NCBI GenBank assembly: GCA_937922175.1
Contig: CAKZUU010000096.1
Span: 1 to 8,488, forward strand
Direction of reading: 5' to 3'
Source: an uncultured Gemmataceae bacterium
GTDB lineage: Bacteria; Planctomycetota; Planctomycetia; Gemmatales; Gemmataceae
Length of the DNA stretch: 8,488 nucleotides
The notes under the pieces: generated by a model
What the model was told of the DNA's origin: nothing
The model's input: only the letters and a program-made list of their open reading frames with translations
Databases searched by the model: none
Made by a program: the position numbers and the translations under genes
Part shown: piece after piece, positions 1-6,645 of the stretch
Numbering within the stretch: the stretch's first letter is position 1
How the letters are laid out: each line of letters opens with the position of its first letter

Positions 1-2019
1 GGCGGGTGGCGGCTGCAACACCGGAGGTTGCGAGCGCGCCGGCTCAGGGGCCGACGTCGTCGCCGGAGGAGCAACGTCGCGGGCGGGCGGTGGAGGAGGC
101 GAGGGGCGCGTCACGACAGGCGAGGGAGGCAAGACGCCGGCCGCTGGCGGAGCGGCACCGCTTAAATTCAGCAGCGGAACCGTCGCGCCTTGGAACGACC
201 GCAGCTTCGGCAGCTCAATCGTGGGCTTGGAGGGTTTCGGCGGAACCTCCGCCCCTTCTGCCGCCGTGCTTGGCAAAGTTGGCGAACTAACCGGAAACCC
301 AGGTGACGAAAGCGACGGCGCGACCGGCCCCGGTACGGGCGGTGGTGAAGCGATCGTCGGAACGCCCGGTATCGGCAAACCATGACCGGTCGGCGGCAGG
401 GGGACGGTGATCCCCTCTGAGACCGCGGCAGACAGCGGCTCCTGACTTTCACCGGGGACCGAACTTTTCGTGCCCCATCGCGGTAAGGCGGCTCCCAGTC
501 GGGGCGAGGTTGTTGCCGGTGCGACTCCCGACGCGCCTGTTGTACCGGTCGTTGCCGAAACCGCTCCCGGTGGTTCGATCCCTCGTGCCATCGGGCCTGT
601 TTGCGACGATACAGGGGGAGCCTTGGGCTGCGGAGTCGGATCGGGCGGTGCAGGGAGCGGATGCGTCTCCGCGGCAGGAGTTGCCGGGGGACGAGGCGGC
701 ATCATTCGTGGCAAAAGAATGTCCACCATCGATGCCGACGAATTCAAGTATCGGGCGGCAGCCGAACCGGAAGGGGCGGGTCGACTCTCTTCCAGCGACG
801 CCGGCGAAATCGGGGCTGTGCGAAAACCGGCTCGGCTCAGTCCCCGACTCGACGCTGCCGAAATGCCGCTGCTGCCCAGCGTCGCCGCTGAGGGCATCGG
901 CATGGCCGGAGGGGATGACCCAAAATTCGGCTTCCTCGCGGCCGGGCTGAGCTTGGGCATCTCCTCTTCCGGCGGCGGGTCGATCGGTTGCTGCGTCCAG
1001 ATCTCCAAGGCATCGACCACATCTTGGGGCGTCTGGAATCGATCCTTCGGGTCTTTCGCCATCATCTTCTCAATGATCTTCGCAACGCCCACGGGAATTT
1101 CTGGGCGCAACTCGCGGATCGGACGGGGCTTCTTCGTCTGATGCGCGATAAGTTTTTCCGCCACGGTCGGCTCGGGAAACGGGGGCTGACCGGTGAGGAT
1201 GTAGTAAAAGGTCGCCCCCATTCCATAAATATCTGCGCGGATGTCGATATTCCGACTGTCGCGAGTCTGTTCCGGGGCGACATAGTCGGCCGTGCCCAAC
1301 ACATTCTTATCGTCGTACTTCAAGGTCAGCTGGTCTTTTTCGTCGCGGTAGAATCGGGCTAATCCCATGTCCAATAGTTTGGCCGTGCCTTGTCGGTCGA
1401 CCATGATGTTGCCCGGCTTGATGTCCCGATGGATCATGCCGGCTGCATGAGCGTATTGCAACCCTTGGCAGGCTTGGCGAATATAGTGGCACGCCCGGAG
1501 AAGATTGAGCGGACCAAATCTCTTAACGATTTCCAGCAAGTTGGTTCCGTCCACGTATTCCATGACCAGGAAATGCAAATTCGCGTCCTGATCGATGTCG
1601 TACGTCTTGACGATATTCGGATGCTCCAGAGCGCTGGCGACTCGGGCCTCCCGATAAAAGCGAGCCAGAGAAACGGGGTCCTGCGCTTTCGACGGGGGCA
1701 AAACCTTGATCGCCACGCGTCGCCGCATGTAGGTGTGTTCGCAGAGGAAGATCTGCCCCATGCCTCCGACGCCGATCCGCTCGAGGAGGCGGTATTTGCC
1801 GAGTGTGAAACCTTTCCACTTGCCCAACAAGAACTGTTCACCTTGAAAATGGGTGATCAGCCCGTCGCGGACCAGGGCGTCGACGACCGTTTTCGGCTGG
1901 CTGTTCAGTGTCCCATCGTGTTGATGAGCGGCGAGGAAATCGGCGAGCTGTTGTTCCTCGACCAGCCCGCTTTTGCGGACGAGCTGCAACAGTTCGTCGG
2001 TCGTCTGGGGCGTGGCCAT
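1..2019 (-). CDS. Ser/Thr protein kinase with Pro-rich tail (3' end cut by window)
   Basis: Hanks-type Ser/Thr kinase that would phosphorylate protein substrates in the cytoplasm. The reverse frame is open for 673 codons from ATG at 2019 to the window edge, and an in-frame TGA lies upstream with no other start between, so the start is well fixed; no clear Shine-Dalgarno is seen. Residues 1-70 form a helical module of the kind seen ahead of planctomycete kinases. The kinase domain spans about 76-340: glycine loop GVGGMG 83-88, Lys105 in VAIK, Glu124, HRD 197-199 with Lys201 and Asn204, metal-binding DMG 217-219 (DFG is usual), APE 248-250 and Asp263. All catalytic residues are present, so it should be active. 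From about 345 to 673 the protein is Pro/Ala/Ser-rich and probably disordered; no membrane segment is visible before the cut. What follows the tail (sensor, membrane anchor or repeats) is unknown. Its substrate cannot be inferred from the neighbours. Confidence 0.95.
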   Translation of the reverse strand, partial: MATPQTTDELLQLVRKSGLVEEQQLADFLAAHQHDGTLNSQPKTVVDALVRDGLITHFQGEQFLLGKWKGFTLGKYRLLERIGVGGMGQIFLCEHTYMRRRVAIKVLPPSKAQDPVSLARFYREARVASALEHPNIVKTYDIDQDANLHFLVMEYVDGTNLLEIVKRFGPLNLLRACHYIRQACQGLQYAHAAGMIHRDIKPGNIMVDRQGTAKLLDMGLARFYRDEKDQLTLKYDDKNVLGTADYVAPEQTRDSRNIDIRADIYGMGATFYYILTGQPPFPEPTVAEKLIAHQTKKPRPIRELRPEIPVGVAKIIEKMMAKDPKDRFQTPQDVVDALEIWTQQPIDPPPEEEMPKLSPAARKPNFGSSPPAMPMPSAATLGSSGISAASSRGLSRAGFRTAPISPASLEESRPAPSGSAAARYLNSSASMVDILLPRMMPPRPPATPAAETHPLPAPPDPTPQPKAPPVSSQTGPMARGIEPPGAVSATTGTTGASGVAPATTSPRLGAALPRWGTKSSVPGESQEPLSAAVSEGITVPLPPTGHGLPIPGVPTIASPPPVPGPVAPSLSSPGFPVSSPTLPSTAAEGAEVPPKPSKPTIELPKLRSFQGATVPLLNLSGAAPPAAGVLPPSPVVTRPSPPPPPARDVAPPATTSAPEPARSQPPVLQPPPA

Positions 2020-2046
2020 CGGCGAACCACGAAGTTCAGGTGCGAC

Positions 2047-2066
2047 CCCGTCGTGCCGAAGACGGG
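2047..2066 (-). promoter_or_regulatory. Hairpin in the kinase 5' leader
   Basis: A perfect 6-bp inverted repeat (CCCGTC / GACGGG, 8-nt loop) lies 28-47 bases upstream of the kinase ATG, between the candidate -10 box and the start. A flanking U-G pair could lengthen it in RNA. It could be a minor leader structure; in GC-rich DNA such short repeats also arise by chance. Confidence 0.2.
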
Positions 2067-2075
2067 AACACTGCC

Positions 2076-2081
2076 ATCATA
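2076..2081 (-). promoter_or_regulatory. Candidate -10 box of the kinase gene
   Basis: Read on the minus strand this is TATGAT, five of six matches to TATAAT, directly downstream of an A/T-rich run (2082-2093) that stands out in this GC-rich DNA. It would give a leader of about 50 bases. No good -35 box lies 16-18 bases upstream (best is TCTAGT), so this rests on the -10 box and on its position between an apparent terminator and the kinase start. Confidence 0.3.
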
Positions 2082-2157
2082 GCTTATTTTTAGGCCTGAC
2101 TAGACCAGGGTGATGACGGCAGATGCAAATTGGTCTGTCCTGTTCGTGGTCGAGAAG

Positions 2158-2190
2158 GGCGGCTCCGCCGTCTGAGGTGGCGGAGCCGCT
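2158..2190 (-). terminator. Stem-loop terminator after the small secreted protein gene
   Basis: An 11-bp perfect GC-rich stem (GCGGCTCCGCC with its complement, 2159-2169 and 2179-2189) encloses a 9-base loop. It begins about ten bases past the TGA of the 146-residue protein gene, where an intrinsic terminator would lie. Only a weak T-rich stretch follows on the minus strand (CTTCTC), so it may act as a stem-only terminator or as an mRNA end-protecting hairpin. It also separates this gene from the kinase promoter. Confidence 0.6.
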
Positions 2191-2199
2191 CCAGTTTGA

Positions 2200-2640
2200 T
2201 CATGGCTGTTCCATCATGAAGAAGTCACGAGGGCTTCGGACAAAAGGATGATGGGGGAAGACGACCGTTCCCGGTTGAGTATAGGGGCCGCCTTTGTGCT
2301 TGCCGAATCCCGCTCCGGCGGTTGGCTCGACCTGGGGGCCGGCCAAGCGCTGGAACAGACTGGAAATCCCTTGATTGACGCCGATGTAGCACTCGGCAAG
2401 ACGGTCCGCCCTCTGACCAAGCCCCTGACCGAGGCGACTGAATCGCCCCTTGAACACCCGATGGGCGGAACCGGTATTGTTGTCGCAGCCACATGCGGCC
2501 GGATAACTGTTGCCTTGGGCGTTCGCCGCGGGAGCGGCCCCGTTCGCCGCCGACGCTGCTCCGGGCTGCTGGGCATGAGCGGCCCCCGTCAGAATGAGGC
2601 CGATACCGCACACCAGCAGGCCACGCAAAAACCGTTTCAT
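2200..2640 (-). CDS. Small secreted protein, planctomycete-type, function unknown
   Basis: A 146-residue exported protein I cannot assign a function. The N-terminus is a textbook Sec signal peptide: MKRFLR, a hydrophobic core, then a likely cut after AHA (residue 23). An Ala/Asn/Gln-rich stretch (24-47) follows, then ACGCDNN at 49-55 with Cys50 and Cys52, a basic Gly-rich region to about 83, Cys84, a helix to about 100, a Gly-rich region with a His/Lys patch (113-117), and the ending FPHHPFVRSPRDFFMMEQP. From memory, an HPF-x-RSPRDFFM ending occurs in small exported planctomycete proteins; I could not check this. The start at 2640 is chosen over an in-frame ATG at 2691 because AAAGGAG sits five bases upstream and the signal peptide begins here. 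It stands alone: a terminator-like stem follows and the next gene upstream is 221 bp away. The odd cysteine count leaves one cysteine free or metal-bound. Confidence 0.85.
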   Translation of the reverse strand: MKRFLRGLLVCGIGLILTGAAHAQQPGAASAANGAAPAANAQGNSYPAACGCDNNTGSAHRVFKGRFSRLGQGLGQRADRLAECYIGVNQGISSLFQRLAGPQVEPTAGAGFGKHKGGPYTQPGTVVFPHHPFVRSPRDFFMMEQP

Positions 2641-2810
2641 ATCGACTCCTTTCGCGGAGGAATCCTGGGTTGAGGGATGCACCCCTATCATCGGCTATTC
2701 GGATTGTCGGACACGGCAGGACTTGAAAGATTCCCGAGTCAGCGCGACGAATTTGCCGCTCCGCACGGTCCTGACGACGACAACGCCGCCGCAGCTTCTC
2801 CTTTCTCGAT
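2641..2810. other. Intergenic region upstream of the small secreted protein gene
   Basis: This stretch must hold the promoter of the small secreted protein gene if that gene is transcribed independently. Apart from the ribosome binding site I see no convincing -35/-10 pair on the minus strand; TTTCAA near 2720 lacks a good partner at 16-18 bases. The frames open across it are continuations of shadow frames and have no coding character I trust. Confidence 0.4.
2646..2652 (-). promoter_or_regulatory. Ribosome binding site of the small secreted protein
   Basis: AAAGGAG on the minus strand, five bases before the ATG at 2640. It decides the start in favour of 2640 over the in-frame ATG at 2691, which would add 17 residues ahead of the signal peptide. 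Confidence 0.75.
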
Positions 2811-2862
2811 ATGCCCCGTGCGTTCGTCACAACCGGATGAGGGAGACAGCCCGACGGGGCAT
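2811..2862 (-). terminator. Inverted repeat at the end of the SDR gene, possible terminator
   Basis: A perfect 9-bp inverted repeat (ATGCCCCGT at 2811-2819, ACGGGGCAT at 2854-2862) encloses a 34-base loop and touches the last base of the SDR stop codon. A shorter GCCC/GGGC hairpin sits at its SDR-proximal arm. No T-run follows on the minus strand, and the long loop makes it weaker than a classical terminator. Its place at the end of the transcription unit is the main support. Confidence 0.35.
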
Positions 2863-3656
2863 CACGTCGTGCTGACCGAGGAAGGGTCGGACCGATGCCG
2901 ATGAAATCGTCGCCCAATGAGTCGATCGCTCCAGGCAGTGGGCAACCAGCGCAAAAACCGCACCACCATCGCCGACCGCGGAGGAAAGGCCACTTGACGC
3001 TGGCGCCGAGCGATGGCGGTCAGCATCGTATCCAACGCCGTCTCCAACTCCAGGATTCCCGGCATGGGAGATCGGATCACTTGGGTCAGGGGCGTGCGAA
3101 TCCAGCCGGGGCAGATCGTCGTCACTTGGATATTGAGGGGGGCGACTTCGACGGCTAACGACTCGAGCATTGCGTTCAGCCCGCTCTTACTCGCACAATA
3201 GGCGGACATCAAGGGTAAGCCGCGGTACGAGGCAAGACTGGAAATTCCAATGATGTGTCCCCGCCGACGCTGCATCATTCCGGGAAGGACCGCCGCCAAT
3301 GAATGCGCGACTCCTACGAGATTCACCTGCACGATGGCAGAAAAGTCGTTTGAATTGAACTGCCAGAAGCCCGTAGCCTGGCCAATCCCCGCATTGGCAA
3401 TGAGCCGATCGGTCGGGCCGAGCCGCTCTTCGAGCTGACGAACGGCTTCGGACAGTTGGTCGCTGTCGGTCACATCTGCGATGGCAGTCGCTAAAGAGGC
3501 CGTTCCCCACTCCGCTCGCAACGACTCCAGCTTTTGAGGATCACGGTCCAGAGCGCCGACCTTGGCCCCCGCTTGTAGGAGCCGTCGGGTGAGACCTCGG
3601 CCGATGCCACTGCCCGCGCCGGTGACCAGTACGACTTCGCCGGTGAATTCGCTCAT
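2862..3656 (-). CDS. Short-chain dehydrogenase/reductase (SDR), NAD(P)-dependent
   Basis: A 264-residue classical SDR that would oxidise or reduce a carbonyl/alcohol group in the cytoplasm; the substrate cannot be read from the sequence. All hallmarks are present: the cofactor glycine motif TGAGSGIG at 12-19, Asp37 at the end of the second strand (favours NAD over NADP), Asp61, NAG 88-90, Asn112, and the catalytic Ser140, Tyr153 and Lys157 (Y-C-A-S-K). PGWIRT at 183-188 follows the active site. The C-terminus carries a basic tail after the Rossmann fold (RFLRWLP, then Arg/His-rich, about 232-264), which may lie against the membrane. Length is normal to slightly long for the family (about 250). 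The ATG at 3656 has AGGAAG six bases upstream. It follows the 892-residue protein gene by 70 bp on the same strand with no terminator between, so the two are probably an operon. Confidence 0.93.
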   Translation of the reverse strand: MSEFTGEVVLVTGAGSGIGRGLTRRLLQAGAKVGALDRDPQKLESLRAEWGTASLATAIADVTDSDQLSEAVRQLEERLGPTDRLIANAGIGQATGFWQFNSNDFSAIVQVNLVGVAHSLAAVLPGMMQRRRGHIIGISSLASYRGLPLMSAYCASKSGLNAMLESLAVEVAPLNIQVTTICPGWIRTPLTQVIRSPMPGILELETALDTMLTAIARRQRQVAFPPRSAMVVRFLRWLPTAWSDRLIGRRFHRHRSDPSSVSTT

Positions 3657-3726
3657 GCGACGCTTCCTGCCGATCCAAGCCCAACGCTCGACTCGCCATC
3701 ATCTTGCCCATCGCACTGCGGGGTGC

Positions 3727-6405
3727 TTAAGGTTGACCGATCAGGGCGACCACCAAAATGCCATCCGGTCGGATGTGGACTTCTCCCCGGACCAGACCTG
3801 CTTGCTGAAGAAGTTTGGCCCAAGGCGAGTTGACGGAGGCTTCTTGCAAGCGAGGAGATCGGGGGGAGCCATGACGTTGATTGGCGACCTCCCCTCGATC
3901 GACCCAGGTCGCGCTCTCATCCGAGGCGACCGGAACGAAGCCGAGGTGTCTTGCGGCCTGTAGTTCATCCTTGATCCCGGATTCGTGCAGGGTTTGCCAC
4001 CAGGTGACGGCAGCGAGCGCCTGTTGATGAGCCGACCGTTCACCAATGTCGAGCAGCGTCTTTCGGAGTGATGAGGCCGACGGCACCAAAGTGATCCAGG
4101 CAGCAGCTCGGTCTCGCTCCTCGGCTCGACGGCCGATGATTTCTCGCCCGATCCCCTCCCGCAAGGAATTCATCCCACTCGCCACGACCAGCATCCGATC
4201 GCCGTGCGCAAGGTAAATTCCGGGTACTTCTTCGGCCTTGAGCAGGCGTCCAAAAGCCGCCATGAGCAACGCGGGGGCGGGTTGAATTCGGGTCAGTCGG
4301 ATTCGTCGGCCATCTTCTCCGAGGGGTTCCCATTTCATGGTCTTGGGCCAAGTTTCCTCGACGATTTCTCGGAACTTTTTCAAGGTGCCCTGGAAGAAAA
4401 TCGGTCGGGCAATTTCGACGGCCAAGGTCGCCGGGACTTGGCTCAAGAGCCAGCGAAGGGTGGCTTCGCTTCGAGATCGTTTCAAGTCGTCGGCGGACAG
4501 GTCGACGTGCCAATAATGATCGACGACCTTGGACAAGGCGTCGCCGTCTGGTAGGTGAAAAACGACACGGTTGCCCATCCAATCGACGCGGGTCGTCAGG
4601 TGTTTGCGATCAACTCCTTTGCTAATGAGCCACTGATTGAGGCGAGCGCGATCCATGTCTCCCACCTTGACCGAGGCGACGACGCGGGCCGCCGTTCCGG
4701 GGGGCAGAGTGGATTCGCGAGCGACGGTCCCGGATCCGAGCTTGTTTCGCAGGGCATCCCAGAACTCAGCTTGCTTCGGTGCCATGACAAATGCTTCGGC
4801 CCGGATTCGTCCACCCCGCCGCTGGAAGCGAAGGGCCACCGGGGCCAGATAAGGCTTCCATTCGTTGCGATAGGTCTCACTCCATTCCTGGTACCACTCA
4901 TCTTCCGCCTTGGTCACACGCTCCAAGGGTCGATCGATCAAGGGGGTGTCGCTGACTCGGGGAAGCACGGCGGGGGGCTCACCTTTCCACCACGCCGAAT
5001 AAAGCGTCTCGCCCCGGGCGATGCGATGGGCCGTCGCTTCTTCGAGACGACGCTTTAGCCCAATGCGGTGTCGCGGATTCATCTGTTCTCGTTGGAACGC
5101 CTCGCTCAGGAAGAGTAAGACATCTTCCGCCGGCGACTCGATTGGGAACAAACCACGCATGACGCGAAACTCAGGAGTGTCGGCCAAGGTGACCGATCGC
5201 CGCTGCATCACGTCGATGATCCGACGGATGGCGGACGGAGAGTTGGAGACGAGCGCGAGGCTGCCGACCCGAGCATAATGTTGCCGAATCTGTTGGTCGG
5301 CTGAAATCCTCGTTTGCACGGCGACGCCGCCATGTTCGAATTGCTGGTTTTCAGTTGGACCGGACGTCGTTCGGGCGGACTCCAAGTCACGGTGGAAGGC
5401 GTCCTCGTCGGCAACGGCGAAGAGGAATGTCACATCGGTGCCGAGGCGGAAGTGGAAATCGCTGCCGGTGATCGCGACTTCGCGCACCTGTTGGGGCCAA
5501 CGGGGGCGCCCTGTCTCATCCGTCGGCAGACCCAACTGGCGCCAGTAGCGCTCCACGACCTGGTGATTCTGGGCATTCGCCTCCCAAGTTTGCCAACTGG
5601 CGCGCAAGGCGTCGACGAGTTGATCGGTCAGAATCGGGGCTTCAGAAGTGGCACGTAAACGGACGTAATAGAATTCAGCCGGGATCAGCCGGGCCATCGG
5701 TTCCACGCGGATGTCTCGACCAGCGAGCAACTGGGGCCAGGGATGATCCGCCGGATCAATGGTTCGCAATTCGCGGAGGTCGACGGACGCCTCAGCCGGG
5801 GGTTGCGCTTCCGGGAGCGGTCGAGGTAGGGGATCCGCAATGCCGAATCGGCGGCACAACTCTCGGCGGAGCACGCGAAATTCTAGGGCATCGCCCGTCA
5901 ATCGCTCTCGAAGGGCAAATTCTCGTGCCCAGGCCGCGGCCCAACGTCCGGCCAGATCCGCCGCGTCGGGACTCTCGGGCTTTCGTTGATTCGGCTTAGG
6001 AGTTCGAATGATCTCCTCTTCGTCGAACAGCAGCGTCAATTCTTGATCGAGCCAACCGGACGAACCGGGGTTGTTGCTCTCCTCCACGGGCACGAGCAAG
6101 CGGAACTTGCCCGAGCCGGTCGTTTCACGGAAGATTCCGAGGAACTCGAGAAAGCTCGAGGAGTTGGAGTAATACCAAGCGACCAGCCGGGCTTTCCCAT
6201 CCAGAGGAATCAAGCGGGGAATGCGGCCCAGGTCGTGGAGGGCGATGAGGTCGAGGGGCTGCCGATGGGCTTTCGGTAAACGATACCCCGACGGAGCGCG
6301 AAGGCGCACATGAAAATAGTGAACTCCGTCCACCTCCTGCACGCGGATATGGGGTCCGTCGTGTGTCGGCACCAGCGCCGCGAGGCAGACAAGTAAAGAC
6401 GTCAT
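3727..6405 (-). CDS. Large exported protein of unknown function, DUF3352-like
   Basis: An 892-residue protein with no recognised enzyme motif. The start at 6405 is chosen over an in-frame ATG at 6501 because AAGGAGGTGG lies just upstream and a short hydrophobic segment (SLLVCLAALV, 3-12) begins here; this segment lacks the usual basic N-terminus, so export is likely but not certain. Residues 20-135 are beta-rich, 150-205 helical then Pro-rich, and from about 235 repeated segments alternate strands and helices. SLALVSNSPSAIRRIID (382-398), followed by SVTLADTPEFRVM (404-416), resembles the pattern of DUF3352-type proteins (a hydrophobic strand, a loop, a helix, then S-L-A-D-x-P-E-F); GDRMLVVASG with a following helix (735-755) may be a second copy. 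VRLRA occurs at 33-37 and again at 248-252, hinting at an internal duplication. The ending (about 820-892) has a degenerate small-domain look. The SDR follows in the same unit. Family membership is from memory of the pattern, not a search. Confidence 0.85.
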   Translation of the reverse strand: MTSLLVCLAALVPTHDGPHIRVQEVDGVHYFHVRLRAPSGYRLPKAHRQPLDLIALHDLGRIPRLIPLDGKARLVAWYYSNSSSFLEFLGIFRETTGSGKFRLLVPVEESNNPGSSGWLDQELTLLFDEEEIIRTPKPNQRKPESPDAADLAGRWAAAWAREFALRERLTGDALEFRVLRRELCRRFGIADPLPRPLPEAQPPAEASVDLRELRTIDPADHPWPQLLAGRDIRVEPMARLIPAEFYYVRLRATSEAPILTDQLVDALRASWQTWEANAQNHQVVERYWRQLGLPTDETGRPRWPQQVREVAITGSDFHFRLGTDVTFLFAVADEDAFHRDLESARTTSGPTENQQFEHGGVAVQTRISADQQIRQHYARVGSLALVSNSPSAIRRIIDVMQRRSVTLADTPEFRVMRGLFPIESPAEDVLLFLSEAFQREQMNPRHRIGLKRRLEEATAHRIARGETLYSAWWKGEPPAVLPRVSDTPLIDRPLERVTKAEDEWYQEWSETYRNEWKPYLAPVALRFQRRGGRIRAEAFVMAPKQAEFWDALRNKLGSGTVARESTLPPGTAARVVASVKVGDMDRARLNQWLISKGVDRKHLTTRVDWMGNRVVFHLPDGDALSKVVDHYWHVDLSADDLKRSRSEATLRWLLSQVPATLAVEIARPIFFQGTLKKFREIVEETWPKTMKWEPLGEDGRRIRLTRIQPAPALLMAAFGRLLKAEEVPGIYLAHGDRMLVVASGMNSLREGIGREIIGRRAEERDRAAAWITLVPSASSLRKTLLDIGERSAHQQALAAVTWWQTLHESGIKDELQAARHLGFVPVASDESATWVDRGEVANQRHGSPRSPRLQEASVNSPWAKLLQQAGLVRGEVHIRPDGILVVALIGQP

Positions 6406-6409
6406 GGCA

Positions 6410-6419
6410 CCACCTCCTT
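6410..6419 (-). promoter_or_regulatory. Strong ribosome binding site of the 892-residue protein
   Basis: AAGGAGGTGG on the minus strand, near-perfect complement to the 16S rRNA 3' end, about eight bases (from GGAGG) before the ATG at 6405. It decides the start: the longer frame from 6501 would place this site inside the coding sequence. Confidence 0.8.
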
Positions 6420-6429
6420 GTCCGGGACT

Positions 6430-6444
6430 GCCGCGAAGCGCGGC
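6430..6444 (-). promoter_or_regulatory. Compact hairpin in the leader of the 892-residue protein gene
   Basis: A perfect 6-bp all-GC stem (GCCGCG / CGCGGC) with a 3-base loop sits between the candidate -10 box (6455-6460) and the ribosome binding site (6410-6419), ending 10 bases from the latter. In the transcript it could stabilise the 5' end or limit access to the binding site. Function is not shown by sequence alone. Confidence 0.3.
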
Positions 6445-6454
6445 TCGCCTTTTC

Positions 6455-6460
6455 AATATA
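6455..6460 (-). promoter_or_regulatory. Candidate -10 box of the 892-residue protein/SDR unit
   Basis: TATATT on the minus strand, five of six matches to TATAAT, inside a local A/T-rich patch (6451-6460) in otherwise GC-rich DNA. It would give a leader of roughly 40-45 bases holding the hairpin and ribosome binding site. No recognisable -35 box lies 16-18 bases upstream, so it may rely on an activator or on a non-standard sigma factor, or the call may be wrong. Confidence 0.35.
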
Positions 6461-6586
6461 GGGGATCGAGTCGGCCGCCCACGGTGCTCTGTCGAGGCCA
6501 CGCCCGGGCTTGACTTGCTCGCCGCAGCGTTGAGTCGGGTGGACCTTCGGCGAGGTGATACTTGGGTAGCGGGTCTGCCCGATGGG

Positions 6587-6595
6587 TGTTACCAT
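6587..6595 (+). promoter_or_regulatory. Candidate extended -10 of the TIGR03000/MATE unit
   Basis: TGTTACCAT fits the TGn-TAnnnT extended -10 pattern, about 50 bases before the ATG at 6646. No -35 match is found at normal spacing; TTGACT at 6510-6515 is too far away. A weak call that rests mostly on position in the divergent gap. Confidence 0.22.
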
Positions 6596-6632
6596 AAAGT
6601 GCATCTGGCGTCGCTCACCGCTTGATCTGACG

Positions 6633-6639
6633 AAGGGGA
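6633..6639 (+). promoter_or_regulatory. Ribosome binding site of the TIGR03000-domain protein
   Basis: AAGGGGA, six bases before the ATG at 6646. It supports this ATG as the start, together with the signal peptide that begins at it. Confidence 0.6.
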
Positions 6640-6645
6640 CCATCC

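Larger units (their letters stand above)
6406..6645. other. Divergent promoter region between the two transcription units
   Basis: 240 bp separate the starts of the leftward 892-residue protein gene and the rightward TIGR03000 gene. It contains the two candidate -10 boxes, a leader hairpin and both ribosome binding sites noted separately. The central part (about 6461-6580) is GC-rich and shows no clear dyad of operator length. Short frames crossing it are overhangs of shadow frames. Confidence 0.6.

Noticed and set aside
6..1141. Several open frames on the plus strand opposite the kinase tail, up to 223 codons
   Set aside because: They lie antisense to a well-supported kinase frame. Their composition (Gly/Ala/Arg-rich, no motif) is what a Pro/Ala/Ser-rich gene gives on the other strand in GC-rich DNA.
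1390..2082. A 230-codon plus-strand frame opposite the kinase domain
   Set aside because: It is antisense to the catalytic core, whose motifs are all in the minus frame; it has no recognisable domain.
2641..2691. An N-terminal extension of the small secreted protein from ATG at 2691
   Set aside because: It would bury the signal peptide behind 17 residues; AAAGGAG directly before 2640 and the signal peptide favour the shorter form.
2811..2862. The 9-bp inverted repeat as an insertion-sequence end or attachment site
   Set aside because: There is no transposase or integrase, no target duplication and no second copy in the window; its place at a gene end fits a transcript-end structure better.
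2225..2917. A 230-codon minus-strand frame overlapping the small secreted protein, the gap and the end of the SDR
   Set aside because: It overlaps two better genes in another frame and shows Arg/Pro-rich shadow composition with no ribosome binding site.
6406..6501. An N-terminal extension of the 892-residue protein from ATG at 6501
   Set aside because: The strong AAGGAGGTGG site and the candidate -10 box both fall within the extension, and the added sequence is Arg/Gly/Pro-rich non-coding in character.
6510..6538. TTGACT as a -35 box for the TIGR03000 gene
   Set aside because: No -10-like hexamer lies 16-18 bases downstream (AGTCGG region), and the better -10 candidate is about 75 bases away.
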